13,960 bases of DNA from Acidobacteriota bacterium (GTDB lineage: Bacteria; Acidobacteriota; Aminicenantia; Aminicenantales; Aminicenantaceae), in NCBI GenBank assembly GCA_030609975.1, contig JAUWSR010000061.1:1-13960 (forward strand), given 5' to 3'. Below the pieces are notes generated by a model. The model was not told the origin of the DNA. It did no database searches and worked only from the letters and a program-made list of their open reading frames with translations. Shown piece after piece: positions 5,803 through 13,140 of the stretch. How positions within the stretch are numbered: position 1 is the first letter of the stretch; the number at the start of each line of letters is the position of its first letter. The position numbers and the translations under genes are program-made.

Positions 5803-7545
5803 GTGAAAACTAAAATAATACTCATACTTTTTGTCGGAATTCTTATCGGAGCTGCAGCAGCTTATTTAGTCCTGCCGAAACTGACATCGGAAGGAAGTTT
5901 AATCCAGGATAGTGAAAAACAATTGTATTCCTGCGGTATGCACCCGGAGGTTATATCCGATAAACCGGGGAACTGTCCCATTTGTGGAATGAAGCTCACT
6001 CCCATCAAGGGATCCGCTCAAGTAACAGGACAGCCGACAGCAGAAGCGGGACAGGAACGTAAGGTTCTTTATTGGCAGGCGCCCATGGATCCTACGGAGA
6101 TCTATGACCAACCCGGACAGTCCAAAATGGGAATGGACTTGGTGCCGGTTTATGAGGGAGAAGAGGCGGGGGGAGCGGGCAGTATCATGATAGACGGTAC
6201 GCTTCAACAAAACATGAATCTTAGAGTAGCCGATGTCGAACAACGGGATATGTCCAATGTTATCCGAGTTCATGGACGGGTGACCTATGCCCAAGATAAG
6301 GAATATTCGGTTAACACCAAGATCAGTGGCTGGGTAGAGAAACTCTACGTTAATACGCTGGGGCAGAAGGTGCGAAAGGGACAAACGCTGCTTGAGATCT
6401 ACTCGCCAGAGCTGGTTTCAACCCAGGAGGAATACCTGCTCGCATTGAAAAATTACAAAAAACTATCAGACAGCCCTTATGAGAGCATTCGTAAGAATGC
6501 AGAAAGGATGGTTGATCTGGCCCAGCGTCGTTTGGAGTTTTGGGACATCTCTCCTGTTGAAATCGAAAAGATTAAGACGACTGGAAAAGCCCGAAGGTCG
6601 TTTCCTCTTAACTCCCGGATATCAGGGATTGTCACCCACAAAACCGTGAAAGAAGGCGACAAGATCGGGCCTGGAATGGATCTCTTCCACATCGCAGATT
6701 TGAGCAAGGTTTGGGTTGAAGCCTCTGTTTACGAAGGTGATTTGGCTTCGATCAATGAGGGGCAACGGGCTGAACTCGAGCTGGACCAAATTCAAGGTTT
6801 CCAACTCGAAGGTAAGGTGGATTTTATCTATCCTTATCTTGACAAAAAATCACGAGCGAATAATATCAGGCTGGTGTTTGACAATCCCGGTCAAATCCTA
6901 AAACCTGAGATGTACGCGACGGTTCGAATCTTTAACAAATCGGCCGAGCAAGTCATGGCTATTCCTACGGAAGCGGTCATCCATTCCGGTAAACGGAAAA
7001 TTGTGTTCGTGACTAAAGGGGATGGGAAGTTTGAGCCTCGTGAGGTAAAGCTGGGAACAGAAAGCGATGATGGGTATGTCGAGATCGTTTCCGGATTGTT
7101 TTTAGATGAAAAAATAGTGGTTTCGGGACAATTCCTGTTGGATTCCGAAAGCCAGACCAGGGAGGCGATCGCCAAAATGAGAGCACGACAAAAACAAAGC
7201 ACAAGCAGCGATACACCCGCGGATTCTCATGAAGGCCAAACCGAATCTGAGATGCCTGCAGTGATGGAACACAGCCATGAAGAACATCAGCACGATATGG
7301 TCAGCATCAGCGCAGATAAACTATTTGCTTGTCCTATGCATCCTGAATTCATTACCAGCGACGCAAATGCTAAATGTCCGGAGTGTGGGATGAATGTTGT
7401 GCCGGCCAAAGAGCTAGGCGATGAGCTTAAATTGGAAGAAGCAGAATTCTATACTTGCCCCATGCATCCCGAATTTATCACTACGGATCCTGATGCTCAA
7501 TGCCCTGAATGTGGGATGAAGCTTGAGAAGGTGAAAAAGAAATAA
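5803..7545 (+). CDS. cusB: Periplasmic adaptor CusB with four heavy-metal-binding modules
   Basis: A 580-residue membrane fusion protein that links the RND pump to the outer-membrane channel. An N-terminal hydrophobic anchor (residues 5-24) is followed by a heavy-metal-binding module (C44, H47, C58, C61; SCGMHPE...CPICGM). A second, cysteine-free copy (residues 90-117, APMDP...MGMDLVPVY) is the Met-type segment usual in CusB. The adaptor core follows: barrel-sandwich halves near 165-205 and 268-300, separated by a helical hairpin (205-260), then the beta-barrel and membrane-proximal domains to about 450. After a His-rich linker (residues 475-497, seven His) the C-terminus carries two more modules (C510, H513, C525, C528 and C552, H555, C567, C570). 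Most CusB proteins lack this double tail. The start is GTG 5803, chosen because AGGAG (5792-5796) lies 6 nt upstream and the anchor begins at once. No cusF is present, and the tail modules might replace it (inference). Confidence 0.93.
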   Translation: MKTKIILILFVGILIGAAAAYLVLPKLTSEGSLIQDSEKQLYSCGMHPEVISDKPGNCPICGMKLTPIKGSAQVTGQPTAEAGQERKVLYWQAPMDPTEIYDQPGQSKMGMDLVPVYEGEEAGGAGSIMIDGTLQQNMNLRVADVEQRDMSNVIRVHGRVTYAQDKEYSVNTKISGWVEKLYVNTLGQKVRKGQTLLEIYSPELVSTQEEYLLALKNYKKLSDSPYESIRKNAERMVDLAQRRLEFWDISPVEIEKIKTTGKARRSFPLNSRISGIVTHKTVKEGDKIGPGMDLFHIADLSKVWVEASVYEGDLASINEGQRAELELDQIQGFQLEGKVDFIYPYLDKKSRANNIRLVFDNPGQILKPEMYATVRIFNKSAEQVMAIPTEAVIHSGKRKIVFVTKGDGKFEPREVKLGTESDDGYVEIVSGLFLDEKIVVSGQFLLDSESQTREAIAKMRARQKQSTSSDTPADSHEGQTESEMPAVMEHSHEEHQHDMVSISADKLFACPMHPEFITSDANAKCPECGMNVVPAKELGDELKLEEAEFYTCPMHPEFITTDPDAQCPECGMKLEKVKKK

Positions 7546-7603
7546 GGAGCCCATTATCTTGTGGAATTATTAGGCCCGTGAAAAAAAAAGGACGGAATAG
7601 AAG

Positions 7604-10600
7604 ATGATAGAGAAAATTATTGAATGGTCAGTTAATAATCGTCTGTTAGTAACAATCGGTATCGCAGCTATCATATTTGCCGGGTACTTCTCGATCCAGA
7701 CCACACCTGTGGATGCCATTCCCGATCTGAGTGATGTTCAAGTTATCATTCTCACGGAATTCATGGGTCAGGGGCCGAATGTCGTCGAAGACCAGGTGAC
7801 ATATCCCCTAACGACTGCGATGCTTGCGGTCCCTTATGCTACTGTGGTACGGGGTTATTCATTCTTCGGATTATCGCTGGTGTATATCCTATTCGAAGAT
7901 GGTACGGACCTGTACTGGGCACGCAGCCGGGTTCTGGAATATCTGAACTTCGCAGCCAGCCGACTGCCTCAAAATGTAACTCCCCAGTTGGGGCCTGATG
8001 CCACAGGCGTAGGATGGGTGTACGAGTACGTGCTTGATGGTGGCGACAAATATGATCTTCAGCAGCTGAGATCGATCCAGGATTGGTATCTGAGATATGA
8101 GTTAGCCAGTGTTCCAGGTGTGAGCGAGGTGGCCAGTATCGGAGGATTCGTCAAACAGTATCAAGTCGAGGTCGACCCTCTTAAACTGCAGGCCTACAAC
8201 ATTCCCCTGCAAAAAGTGCGTATGGCCATCAAGCGCAGCAACAATGATGTTGGCGGGCGACTGATCGAAATGGGAGAGACGGAATTCATGGTTCGCGGCC
8301 TTGGTTATATCACTTCCATTGAGGATCTAAAAACGGTTCCGGTGGGGATGGGTCAAAACAATGCTCCGATTCTGCTGGAAGATGTGGCCCACATTCATCT
8401 TGGACCCGAGCTCCGGCGCGGGATTGCGGAGTGGAATGGGGAGGGAGAGACTGTCGGCGGGATTATCCTCATGCGGTTTGGTGAGAACGCTCTTAAAGTT
8501 ATCGACGGGGTCAAAGCAAGATTGGCAGAGCTGGAAAAAGGCCTGCCGGAAGGCGTGACCATCAAGGTGGCGTATGACCGTTCATCTTTGATCAAACGGG
8601 CAATTTCCACATTGAAAGAAAAATTGTTGGAAGAAACTGTTGTCGTCGCCCTGGTTATTATTATATTTCTACTCCATCTGCCCAGTTCATTCGTGGCCGT
8701 GTTTACTTTGCCCCTAGGGGTTCTGCTTGCTTTTATTGTCATGAGGGCCCAAGGACTGAATGCGAATATTATGTCCTTGGGAGGTATCGCCATTGCCATT
8801 GGCGTCATGGTGGACGCTGTTGTTGTCATGATCGAGAATGTCCACAAACATATGGAGCGGGAGGGAGCTAAAAAAGGAAATGAACGATGGGAATTGATCG
8901 TAAAGGCCTCCAAAGAAGTGGGACCGGCACTGTTTTATTCACTGCTCATCATTACTCTGTCGTTTATTCCTGTTTTCACATTGGAGCAGCAGGAAGGCAG
9001 ACTTTTTAAACCCCTGGCATACACCAAAACCTATGCCATGGCAGCATCAGCTTTTCTCGCCATAACGGTTGTTCCAGTTCTTATGGGATATTTTATCAGG
9101 GGCAAAATCCGACCCGAGTCGAAACACCCTCTCAGTCGGATTCTTATTAAGCTCTACCGGCCAGTGATACATTTTGTTCTGAAACACAAGGTGGCTACTA
9201 TTCTAGTTGCGTTATTGATCGTGGTTGCCACTTTGGTCCCGTACTCACGTCTGGGTTCTGAATTTATGCCTCCCCTGAATGAAGGCGATCTGCTTTATAT
9301 GCCCACAACTTTGCCTGGCATCTCGATTACAAAAGCCAAAGAACTATTGCAGCAAACGGATAAAATCATTGCCAGCTTCCCAGAAGTGGAATCGGTGCTA
9401 GGAAAGATAGGGCGAGCCGATACAGCAACAGACCCCGCTCCACTGACCATGATCGAAACCACCATTATGCTCAAAGATGAAGAGGAATGGCGACCAGGGA
9501 TGACGCTGGAGAAATTGACCGAAGAACTCAATGATGCTGTTCAGTTCCCTGGGTTGACAAACGCTTGGACCATGCCTATCAAGACCCGGATCGACATGTT
9601 GAGCACCGGCATCAAAACTCCCGTGGGAATCAAGCTTATGGGACCCGACCTGCAAATCCTCAGTGATTTAGGTGAAACGATCGAGGCGGTGGTCCGGCAG
9701 ATTCCCGGGACGGCCAGTGTAATTTCCGAACGTGTCACGGGGGGGAATTATGTCGATTTTGTGATCAACCGGGAAGCTGCGGCCCGCTATGGACTGACCG
9801 TGGGGGACGTCCAGGACATTATCATGTCGGCCATCGGCGGAGTGAATGTGACGACAACGGTGGAAGGACTGGAACGTTATCCGGTGAATGTCCGCTACAG
9901 TCGTGAGCTGAGGGACAATCTTCCTGCCTTGAGACAGGTCCTGATACCGACGCCCACAGGAGCTGAGGTTCCGCTGGGGCAGGTGGCGGATATACAAGTG
10001 AAAAAAGGCCCAGCAGGTATCAAGAGTGAGAATGCCAAAAGAACAGCCTGGCTTTATGTGGACCTGAGAGATATCGATGTTGGTTCTTATGTCAAAATGG
10101 CAAAGAAGGTGGTGGATACAACGGTGGAGTTCCCACCGGGGTACAGCATCATTTGGAGTGGCCAGTACGAATACATGCAGCGTGCTCAGGAGCGTTTACG
10201 CCTGGTTGTGCCTGTAACATTGATGATCATATTTCTGCTGCTATATTTTAATTTTAAGAACATTGGAGAGAGCTTGATAATCATGCTCTCGCTTCCTTTT
10301 GCTCTGGTGGGAGGAATATGGTTGATGTGGATGAGTGGTTATAACATGAGTGTTGCTGTGGGCGTTGGCTTTATTGCGCTTGCCGGATTGGCCGCGGAAA
10401 CAGGTGTAGTGATGCTTCTGTACATCGATAATGCCTATAAAGACAGGCTTATGCATGGGAATATGCAAACGCGCGGCGATCTGCATGCGGCGATAGTACA
10501 TGGAGCGGTGGAGAGAGTGAGGCCAAAGCTCATGACTGTATCTACCACTATAATGGGCCTGCTGCCGATAATGTGGGGACATGGCACAGGTTCACAAGTT

Positions 10601-10747
10601 ATGAAACGTATCGCAGCCCCGATGGTAGGGGGTTTGATTACATCAACGGTTTTAACTTTGGTTGTGATCCCAGCTATCTATTTTGTGTGGCGAGGCAGGA
10701 AATTAAGCAAGGGAGAGACCCAGGACCCGGAAGACGAAACTCCCTAG
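7604..10747 (+). CDS. cusA: Copper/silver RND efflux pump CusA
   Basis: A 1047-residue inner-membrane proton-driven pump of the heavy-metal RND family (HME-RND), full length. The sequence opens with MIEKIIEWSVNNRLLV, with the first helix near residues 13-30, and shows the usual twelve-helix, two-periplasmic-domain layout. The methionine triad that carries Cu(I)/Ag(I) in E. coli CusA (M573, M623, M672) is conserved by position and context as M566 (DLLYMPTTLPG), M616 (PLTMIETT) and M665 (RIDMLSTGIK). This argues for monovalent copper or silver rather than the divalent ions of CzcA. Candidate proton-relay residues are D404 (GVMVDAVVVMIEN), E932 (LAAETGVVML) and K975 (RVRPKLMT). The gene follows cusB after 58 bp. 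Its AAGGA-type ribosome binding site is rather distant (about 11 nt) from ATG 7604. The last gene of the pump set, it ends 129 bp before the triple-YHS gene. Confidence 0.96.
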   Translation: MIEKIIEWSVNNRLLVTIGIAAIIFAGYFSIQTTPVDAIPDLSDVQVIILTEFMGQGPNVVEDQVTYPLTTAMLAVPYATVVRGYSFFGLSLVYILFEDGTDLYWARSRVLEYLNFAASRLPQNVTPQLGPDATGVGWVYEYVLDGGDKYDLQQLRSIQDWYLRYELASVPGVSEVASIGGFVKQYQVEVDPLKLQAYNIPLQKVRMAIKRSNNDVGGRLIEMGETEFMVRGLGYITSIEDLKTVPVGMGQNNAPILLEDVAHIHLGPELRRGIAEWNGEGETVGGIILMRFGENALKVIDGVKARLAELEKGLPEGVTIKVAYDRSSLIKRAISTLKEKLLEETVVVALVIIIFLLHLPSSFVAVFTLPLGVLLAFIVMRAQGLNANIMSLGGIAIAIGVMVDAVVVMIENVHKHMEREGAKKGNERWELIVKASKEVGPALFYSLLIITLSFIPVFTLEQQEGRLFKPLAYTKTYAMAASAFLAITVVPVLMGYFIRGKIRPESKHPLSRILIKLYRPVIHFVLKHKVATILVALLIVVATLVPYSRLGSEFMPPLNEGDLLYMPTTLPGISITKAKELLQQTDKIIASFPEVESVLGKIGRADTATDPAPLTMIETTIMLKDEEEWRPGMTLEKLTEELNDAVQFPGLTNAWTMPIKTRIDMLSTGIKTPVGIKLMGPDLQILSDLGETIEAVVRQIPGTASVISERVTGGNYVDFVINREAAARYGLTVGDVQDIIMSAIGGVNVTTTVEGLERYPVNVRYSRELRDNLPALRQVLIPTPTGAEVPLGQVADIQVKKGPAGIKSENAKRTAWLYVDLRDIDVGSYVKMAKKVVDTTVEFPPGYSIIWSGQYEYMQRAQERLRLVVPVTLMIIFLLLYFNFKNIGESLIIMLSLPFALVGGIWLMWMSGYNMSVAVGVGFIALAGLAAETGVVMLLYIDNAYKDRLMHGNMQTRGDLHAAIVHGAVERVRPKLMTVSTTIMGLLPIMWGHGTGSQVMKRIAAPMVGGLITSTVLTLVVIPAIYFVWRGRKLSKGETQDPEDETP

Positions 10748-10817
10748 GGAATCATCTGCAGTTGCTCAGGTTTGTGCGGTTAACGGAATTCCTTAAGAGA
10801 CTCATGATAAATCTGTA

Positions 10818-10845
10818 TTGACAAAGGCTATCTATTTGATATACT
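10818..10845 (+). promoter_or_regulatory. Promoter of the triple-YHS gene
   Basis: TTGACA (10818-10823) is followed after 16 nt by TATACT (10840-10845), 6/6 and 5/6 matches to the sigma70 consensus. The predicted start near 10852 leaves a leader of about 25 nt before the ribosome binding site AGGAG (10867-10871). Unlike the csoR promoter, the spacer is A/T-rich with no CsoR-type palindrome. Expression may therefore be constitutive or under another regulator. A near-palindrome (TTAA-C-GGAATTCC-TTAA, 10780-10796) lies upstream, with unknown meaning. Confidence 0.6.
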
Positions 10846-10876
10846 TAGTAAGGAAAAGACATTTTTAGGAGAAATT

Positions 10877-11554
10877 ATGAATAAAAAAACAGCCATGATA
10901 TTTTCCATCGCAGTTGCTTTTATATTGGTTTTGTCGTTATCTGCATTGCTGCAGGCGGAAGAGACCATCAAGTGCCCCGTCAGCGGCAAGACTTTTAACA
11001 AATCCGAGAACAGTGAGTCTCATGTTTACAAGGGCACGACCTATTATTTTTGCTGCCCAGGCTGTAAAGAGTCGTTTGTAAAGGACCCGGAAAAATACAT
11101 CAAGGCCCTGGAAGAGGGCAAGGAAGCTCCCGGGCACGAGCACGTGAAAAGCGCCGAGCATGCCCACGAAGCTGAAGCTCATGAACATGCAGAACATGCC
11201 CACGATGCTGAAAGTCATGCACATGCAGAGGATGCCGAGCATGCCCACGGATCCGAGGTTGTGAAGTGCGCTGTGATGGGGCATGAGATCAAAGACGTCG
11301 AGAAAGCACCTAAATCAGAATATAACGGCAAGACCTACTATTTTTGCTGCGCCGACTGCAAAGAGAAATTCGACAAGGAGCCGGGAAAGTATGTCACAAG
11401 CAACGGCGAGCCGGTCATCTGTCCAGTCATGGGCAACGAGGTCAAGGATCTGGAGAAAGCGCCCAAAGTGGAATATGAAGGCAAAACTTATTATTTCTGC
11501 TGCGAAGGTTGTGTGGAACCTTTTAAAGCCAATCCTGAAAAATATATAAAATAA
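10877..11554 (+). CDS. Exported triple-YHS, His-rich metal-binding protein
   Basis: A 225-residue protein that I know only as a domain combination. A signal peptide (residues 1 to about 27, ending SALLQA-EE) predicts export to the periplasm. Three YHS-like modules follow, each CPV/CAVxG near the start and YYFCCxxC near the end. Module 1 is residues 31-76 (C33, C59, C60, C63), module 2 is 129-173 (C131, C157, C158, C161) and module 3 is 180-225 (C182, C208, C209, C212). Modules 2 and 3 are closely alike (KDVEKAPKSEYNGKTYYFCC against KDLEKAPKVEYEGKTYYFCC), so one is a duplicate of the other. Between modules 1 and 2 a linker (86-125) holds 12 His, mostly as HxH pairs spaced by Ala/Glu. The composition suggests multivalent binding of soft metal, most likely Cu(I), as a periplasmic buffer or carrier for CusCBA. 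This is inferred from neighbours and residues only. AGGAG lies 5 nt before the ATG. Confidence 0.85.
   Translation: MNKKTAMIFSIAVAFILVLSLSALLQAEETIKCPVSGKTFNKSENSESHVYKGTTYYFCCPGCKESFVKDPEKYIKALEEGKEAPGHEHVKSAEHAHEAEAHEHAEHAHDAESHAHAEDAEHAHGSEVVKCAVMGHEIKDVEKAPKSEYNGKTYYFCCADCKEKFDKEPGKYVTSNGEPVICPVMGNEVKDLEKAPKVEYEGKTYYFCCEGCVEPFKANPEKYIK
11153..11249 (+). repeat. Low-complexity repeats coding the His-rich linker
   Basis: Codons for Glu/Ala/His recur as variants of GARCATGCCCACGMWGCT. The 16-nt unit GCCGAGCATGCCCACG occurs exactly at 11153-11168 and 11234-11249, with diverged copies between (for example GAACATGCCCACG around 11193-11205). The pattern points to expansion by slippage or unequal exchange, so linker length and His count may vary between strains. 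Confidence 0.7.
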
Positions 11555-11557
11555 TTA

Positions 11558-12532
11558 CTAGATACCCTTTTCCTTCAACCACTCATCGTTGTAGATCGTG
11601 CTGAGATAGCGGTAAGCGGAATCGCAAAAAAGAGTCACGATCCGGCAGGATCGATCCTGTTCTCCTGCTAGCTTCAGACAGGCGGAAAGTGCGGTGCCGC
11701 TGGAGCCGCCGGCCAAAACGCCTTCAACGTCGGCCAGCTTTCTGGCGGTCAAGAACCCATCTTTATCCGAAACCTGAATAATGTCATCCAGGATAGTGAA
11801 GTCGGCACAGCCTATCAGGAATTCATCCCCTAAACCCTCTACTAAATAAGGCTTGGCCTTTCCGATTTTCCCAGTGTGGAAATATTCGGTAAAGACTGAT
11901 CCTTCGGGATCTACCGCGATCACTTTGATGTTAGGATCTTTTTCTTTGAGAAATTTCCCGGCTCCGCACACAGTGCCCCCGGTTCCCATCCCCGCTACCA
12001 GATAATCGATCCTTCCTTCCATCTGCTCCCATATCTCCGGGCCGGTTGTGAGGTAATGGGTCTCATTGTTCTCGCGGTTATTATGCTGATCGAAGTAGTA
12101 TCCGTTCGGAGTTTCGGCCACGATCCGTGGAGTGATGTTGTTGTAGCTGTCGGGGTGTTCTGGAGGAAGGTTATGATCCACAAACACAAGCTCGACCTTT
12201 AATGCCTTGAGGAGCTTGATCTTCTCGCTGCTCAGACTGTCCCGCACCACCATCTTGACCTTGTAGCCTTTCATCCCTCCCAATACCGCCAGGGCCAGTG
12301 CGGTGTTGCCCGAGGAGTTGTCCACGATGGTGTCGCCGGGTTTCAGGCGGCCTGTTTTCTCAGCCTGTGTGAGCATGTGTTTGGCGATCCGGTCCTTGAC
12401 ACTGCCGATAGGATTTAAATACTCGAGCTTCGCAAAGATCTCGGCTTGCAGACCCTGTGTAATCCTGTGAAGTTTGAGCAGGGGCGTGTTGCCGATCATA
12501 TCCAGAATGTTGTGATACGGTTGTTTTTGCAC
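11558..12532 (-). CDS. Cystathionine beta-synthase-like PLP enzyme
   Basis: A 324-residue cytosolic enzyme of the fold type II PLP family (cysteine synthase / cystathionine beta-synthase). K46 in NPIGSVKDRIA is the lysine that forms the Schiff base. GMGTGGT (181-187) is the phosphate-binding loop and GGSSGTA (275-281) lies near the PLP pyridine. The run DQHNNRENNETHYLTTGPEI, IAVDPEGS and the C-terminal YRYLSTIYNDEWLKEKG resemble the catalytic core of cystathionine beta-synthase more than CysK. The regulatory CBS-domain pair of the animal enzyme is absent. The substrate loop reads NSSGNTA instead of the usual TSGNTG, so substrate preference is uncertain: serine/homocysteine, O-acetylserine or O-phosphoserine are all possible. 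The start is GTG at 12530-12532, with AAGGA about 9 nt upstream. Its stop is 3 bp from the stop of the convergent triple-YHS gene. Confidence 0.87.
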   Translation of the reverse strand: MQKQPYHNILDMIGNTPLLKLHRITQGLQAEIFAKLEYLNPIGSVKDRIAKHMLTQAEKTGRLKPGDTIVDNSSGNTALALAVLGGMKGYKVKMVVRDSLSSEKIKLLKALKVELVFVDHNLPPEHPDSYNNITPRIVAETPNGYYFDQHNNRENNETHYLTTGPEIWEQMEGRIDYLVAGMGTGGTVCGAGKFLKEKDPNIKVIAVDPEGSVFTEYFHTGKIGKAKPYLVEGLGDEFLIGCADFTILDDIIQVSDKDGFLTARKLADVEGVLAGGSSGTALSACLKLAGEQDRSCRIVTLFCDSAYRYLSTIYNDEWLKEKGI

Positions 12533-12714
12533 GTTTAGCTGTCCTTATATTTAACTCTCGAGTTTACTGTATTTGAAATGAAAACACAAAAACTCTCCCG
12601 AGAGAATAAGCATCTCCCCCAACGAAATTATTGGTCTTTTGTTTAAGCCAGTGAGCTGGCGTCTTTTGTCTGCTGAAAGCTGCTCAATTTGTTATAATAA
12701 ATTAGGAGGCAACC
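12533..12714. other. Divergent intergenic region with repeated CTCTC...GAG elements
   Basis: This 182-bp region separates the minus-strand PLP enzyme gene from the plus-strand AhpD-like gene. AACTCTCGAGTT (12553-12564) and AACTCTCCCGAGAG (12591-12604) share their first seven bases and start 38 bp apart, close to an integral number of helical turns. Read on the minus strand, the second forms a short stem (CTCTC-GG-GAGAG) followed by TTTTTGTGTTTT, like a weak intrinsic terminator in the leader of the PLP enzyme gene. The elements could be an operator pair, an attenuator or neither. Confidence 0.35.
12693..12698 (+). promoter_or_regulatory. Candidate -10 box of the AhpD-like gene
   Basis: TATAAT is an exact -10 consensus, 16 nt before the ATG at 12715. 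The -35 region is poor: TTGTCT at 12666-12671 would need a 21-nt spacer. If used, transcription would start at about the AGGAGG (12704-12709), giving an extremely short leader as also predicted for csoR. Confidence 0.4.
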
Positions 12715-13062
12715 ATGACGGATAACGTATACGAAGATTTTAGAAAGTTGAGTCCAAAAGTTACAGGCGGACTCATTAGAATGAGAGAAGATACCTTCAA
12801 AGATGCTGCTGTTCCAGCCAAATATAAAATTCTTGCTGCCCTGGTTGCTGTTTTGGTAACGAAGTGCGAGCCGTGTTCAAGGGCTTATACGAAAATGGCC
12901 TTTCAAGCTGGAGCAACTCTGGACGAACTGGTAGAGTTCCTAAATGTCGCAATTACAGAAGGAGGATGTCCTGGGGAGACATGGGCATTGAAGGCCTTTC
13001 AGACCTACACAGAATTACAGCAAGGTAAAGAAGTGAAAGAAGAAATATGCTGCAAGTCATAA
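12715..13062 (+). CDS. AhpD/carboxymuconolactone decarboxylase-like CxxC protein
   Basis: A 115-residue protein with no signal peptide. The central block VPAKYKILAALVAVLVTKCEPCSRAYTKMAFQAG (residues 33-66, cited in part: KCEPCSRAYTKMAFQAG) and the following LDELVEFLNVAITEGGCPG match the CMD/AhpD fold, an all-helical redox or decarboxylase family. The pair C51/C54 corresponds to the catalytic CxxC of AhpD. However, the histidine that follows it in AhpD (CxxCxxxH) is replaced by Tyr (Y58), so ordinary peroxidase-reductase chemistry is doubtful. Further cysteines are C85 and a C-terminal CC pair (112-113). AGGAGG lies 5 nt before the ATG. A DsrE-family gene follows after 78 bp on the same strand, so a thiol or sulfur-transfer role is a reasonable guess, but the function is not known. 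Confidence 0.8.
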   Translation: MTDNVYEDFRKLSPKVTGGLIRMREDTFKDAAVPAKYKILAALVAVLVTKCEPCSRAYTKMAFQAGATLDELVEFLNVAITEGGCPGETWALKAFQTYTELQQGKEVKEEICCKS

Positions 13063-13140
13063 AGTCCTACTCCAATTTGTAGCTACCATAACTTCTGTCT
13101 GTCGTTACAATCAAATTGTTTATCAAAAGGAGCTTAATTC

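Noticed and set aside
5899..6384. Minus-strand open frame of 161 codons
   Set aside because: It is antisense to the cusB metal-binding and adaptor core and has no recognisable domain.
8395..8913. Minus-strand open frame of 172 codons
   Set aside because: It lies wholly inside cusA, antisense to clearly conserved RND sequence, with low-complexity Ser/Thr/Ile-rich composition and no family match.
13073..13118. Inverted repeat CAATTTG ... CAAATTG between the AhpD-like and DsrE genes
   Set aside because: The arms are 7 bp, A/T-rich and 32 nt apart, with no T-run; expected by chance in such sequence.
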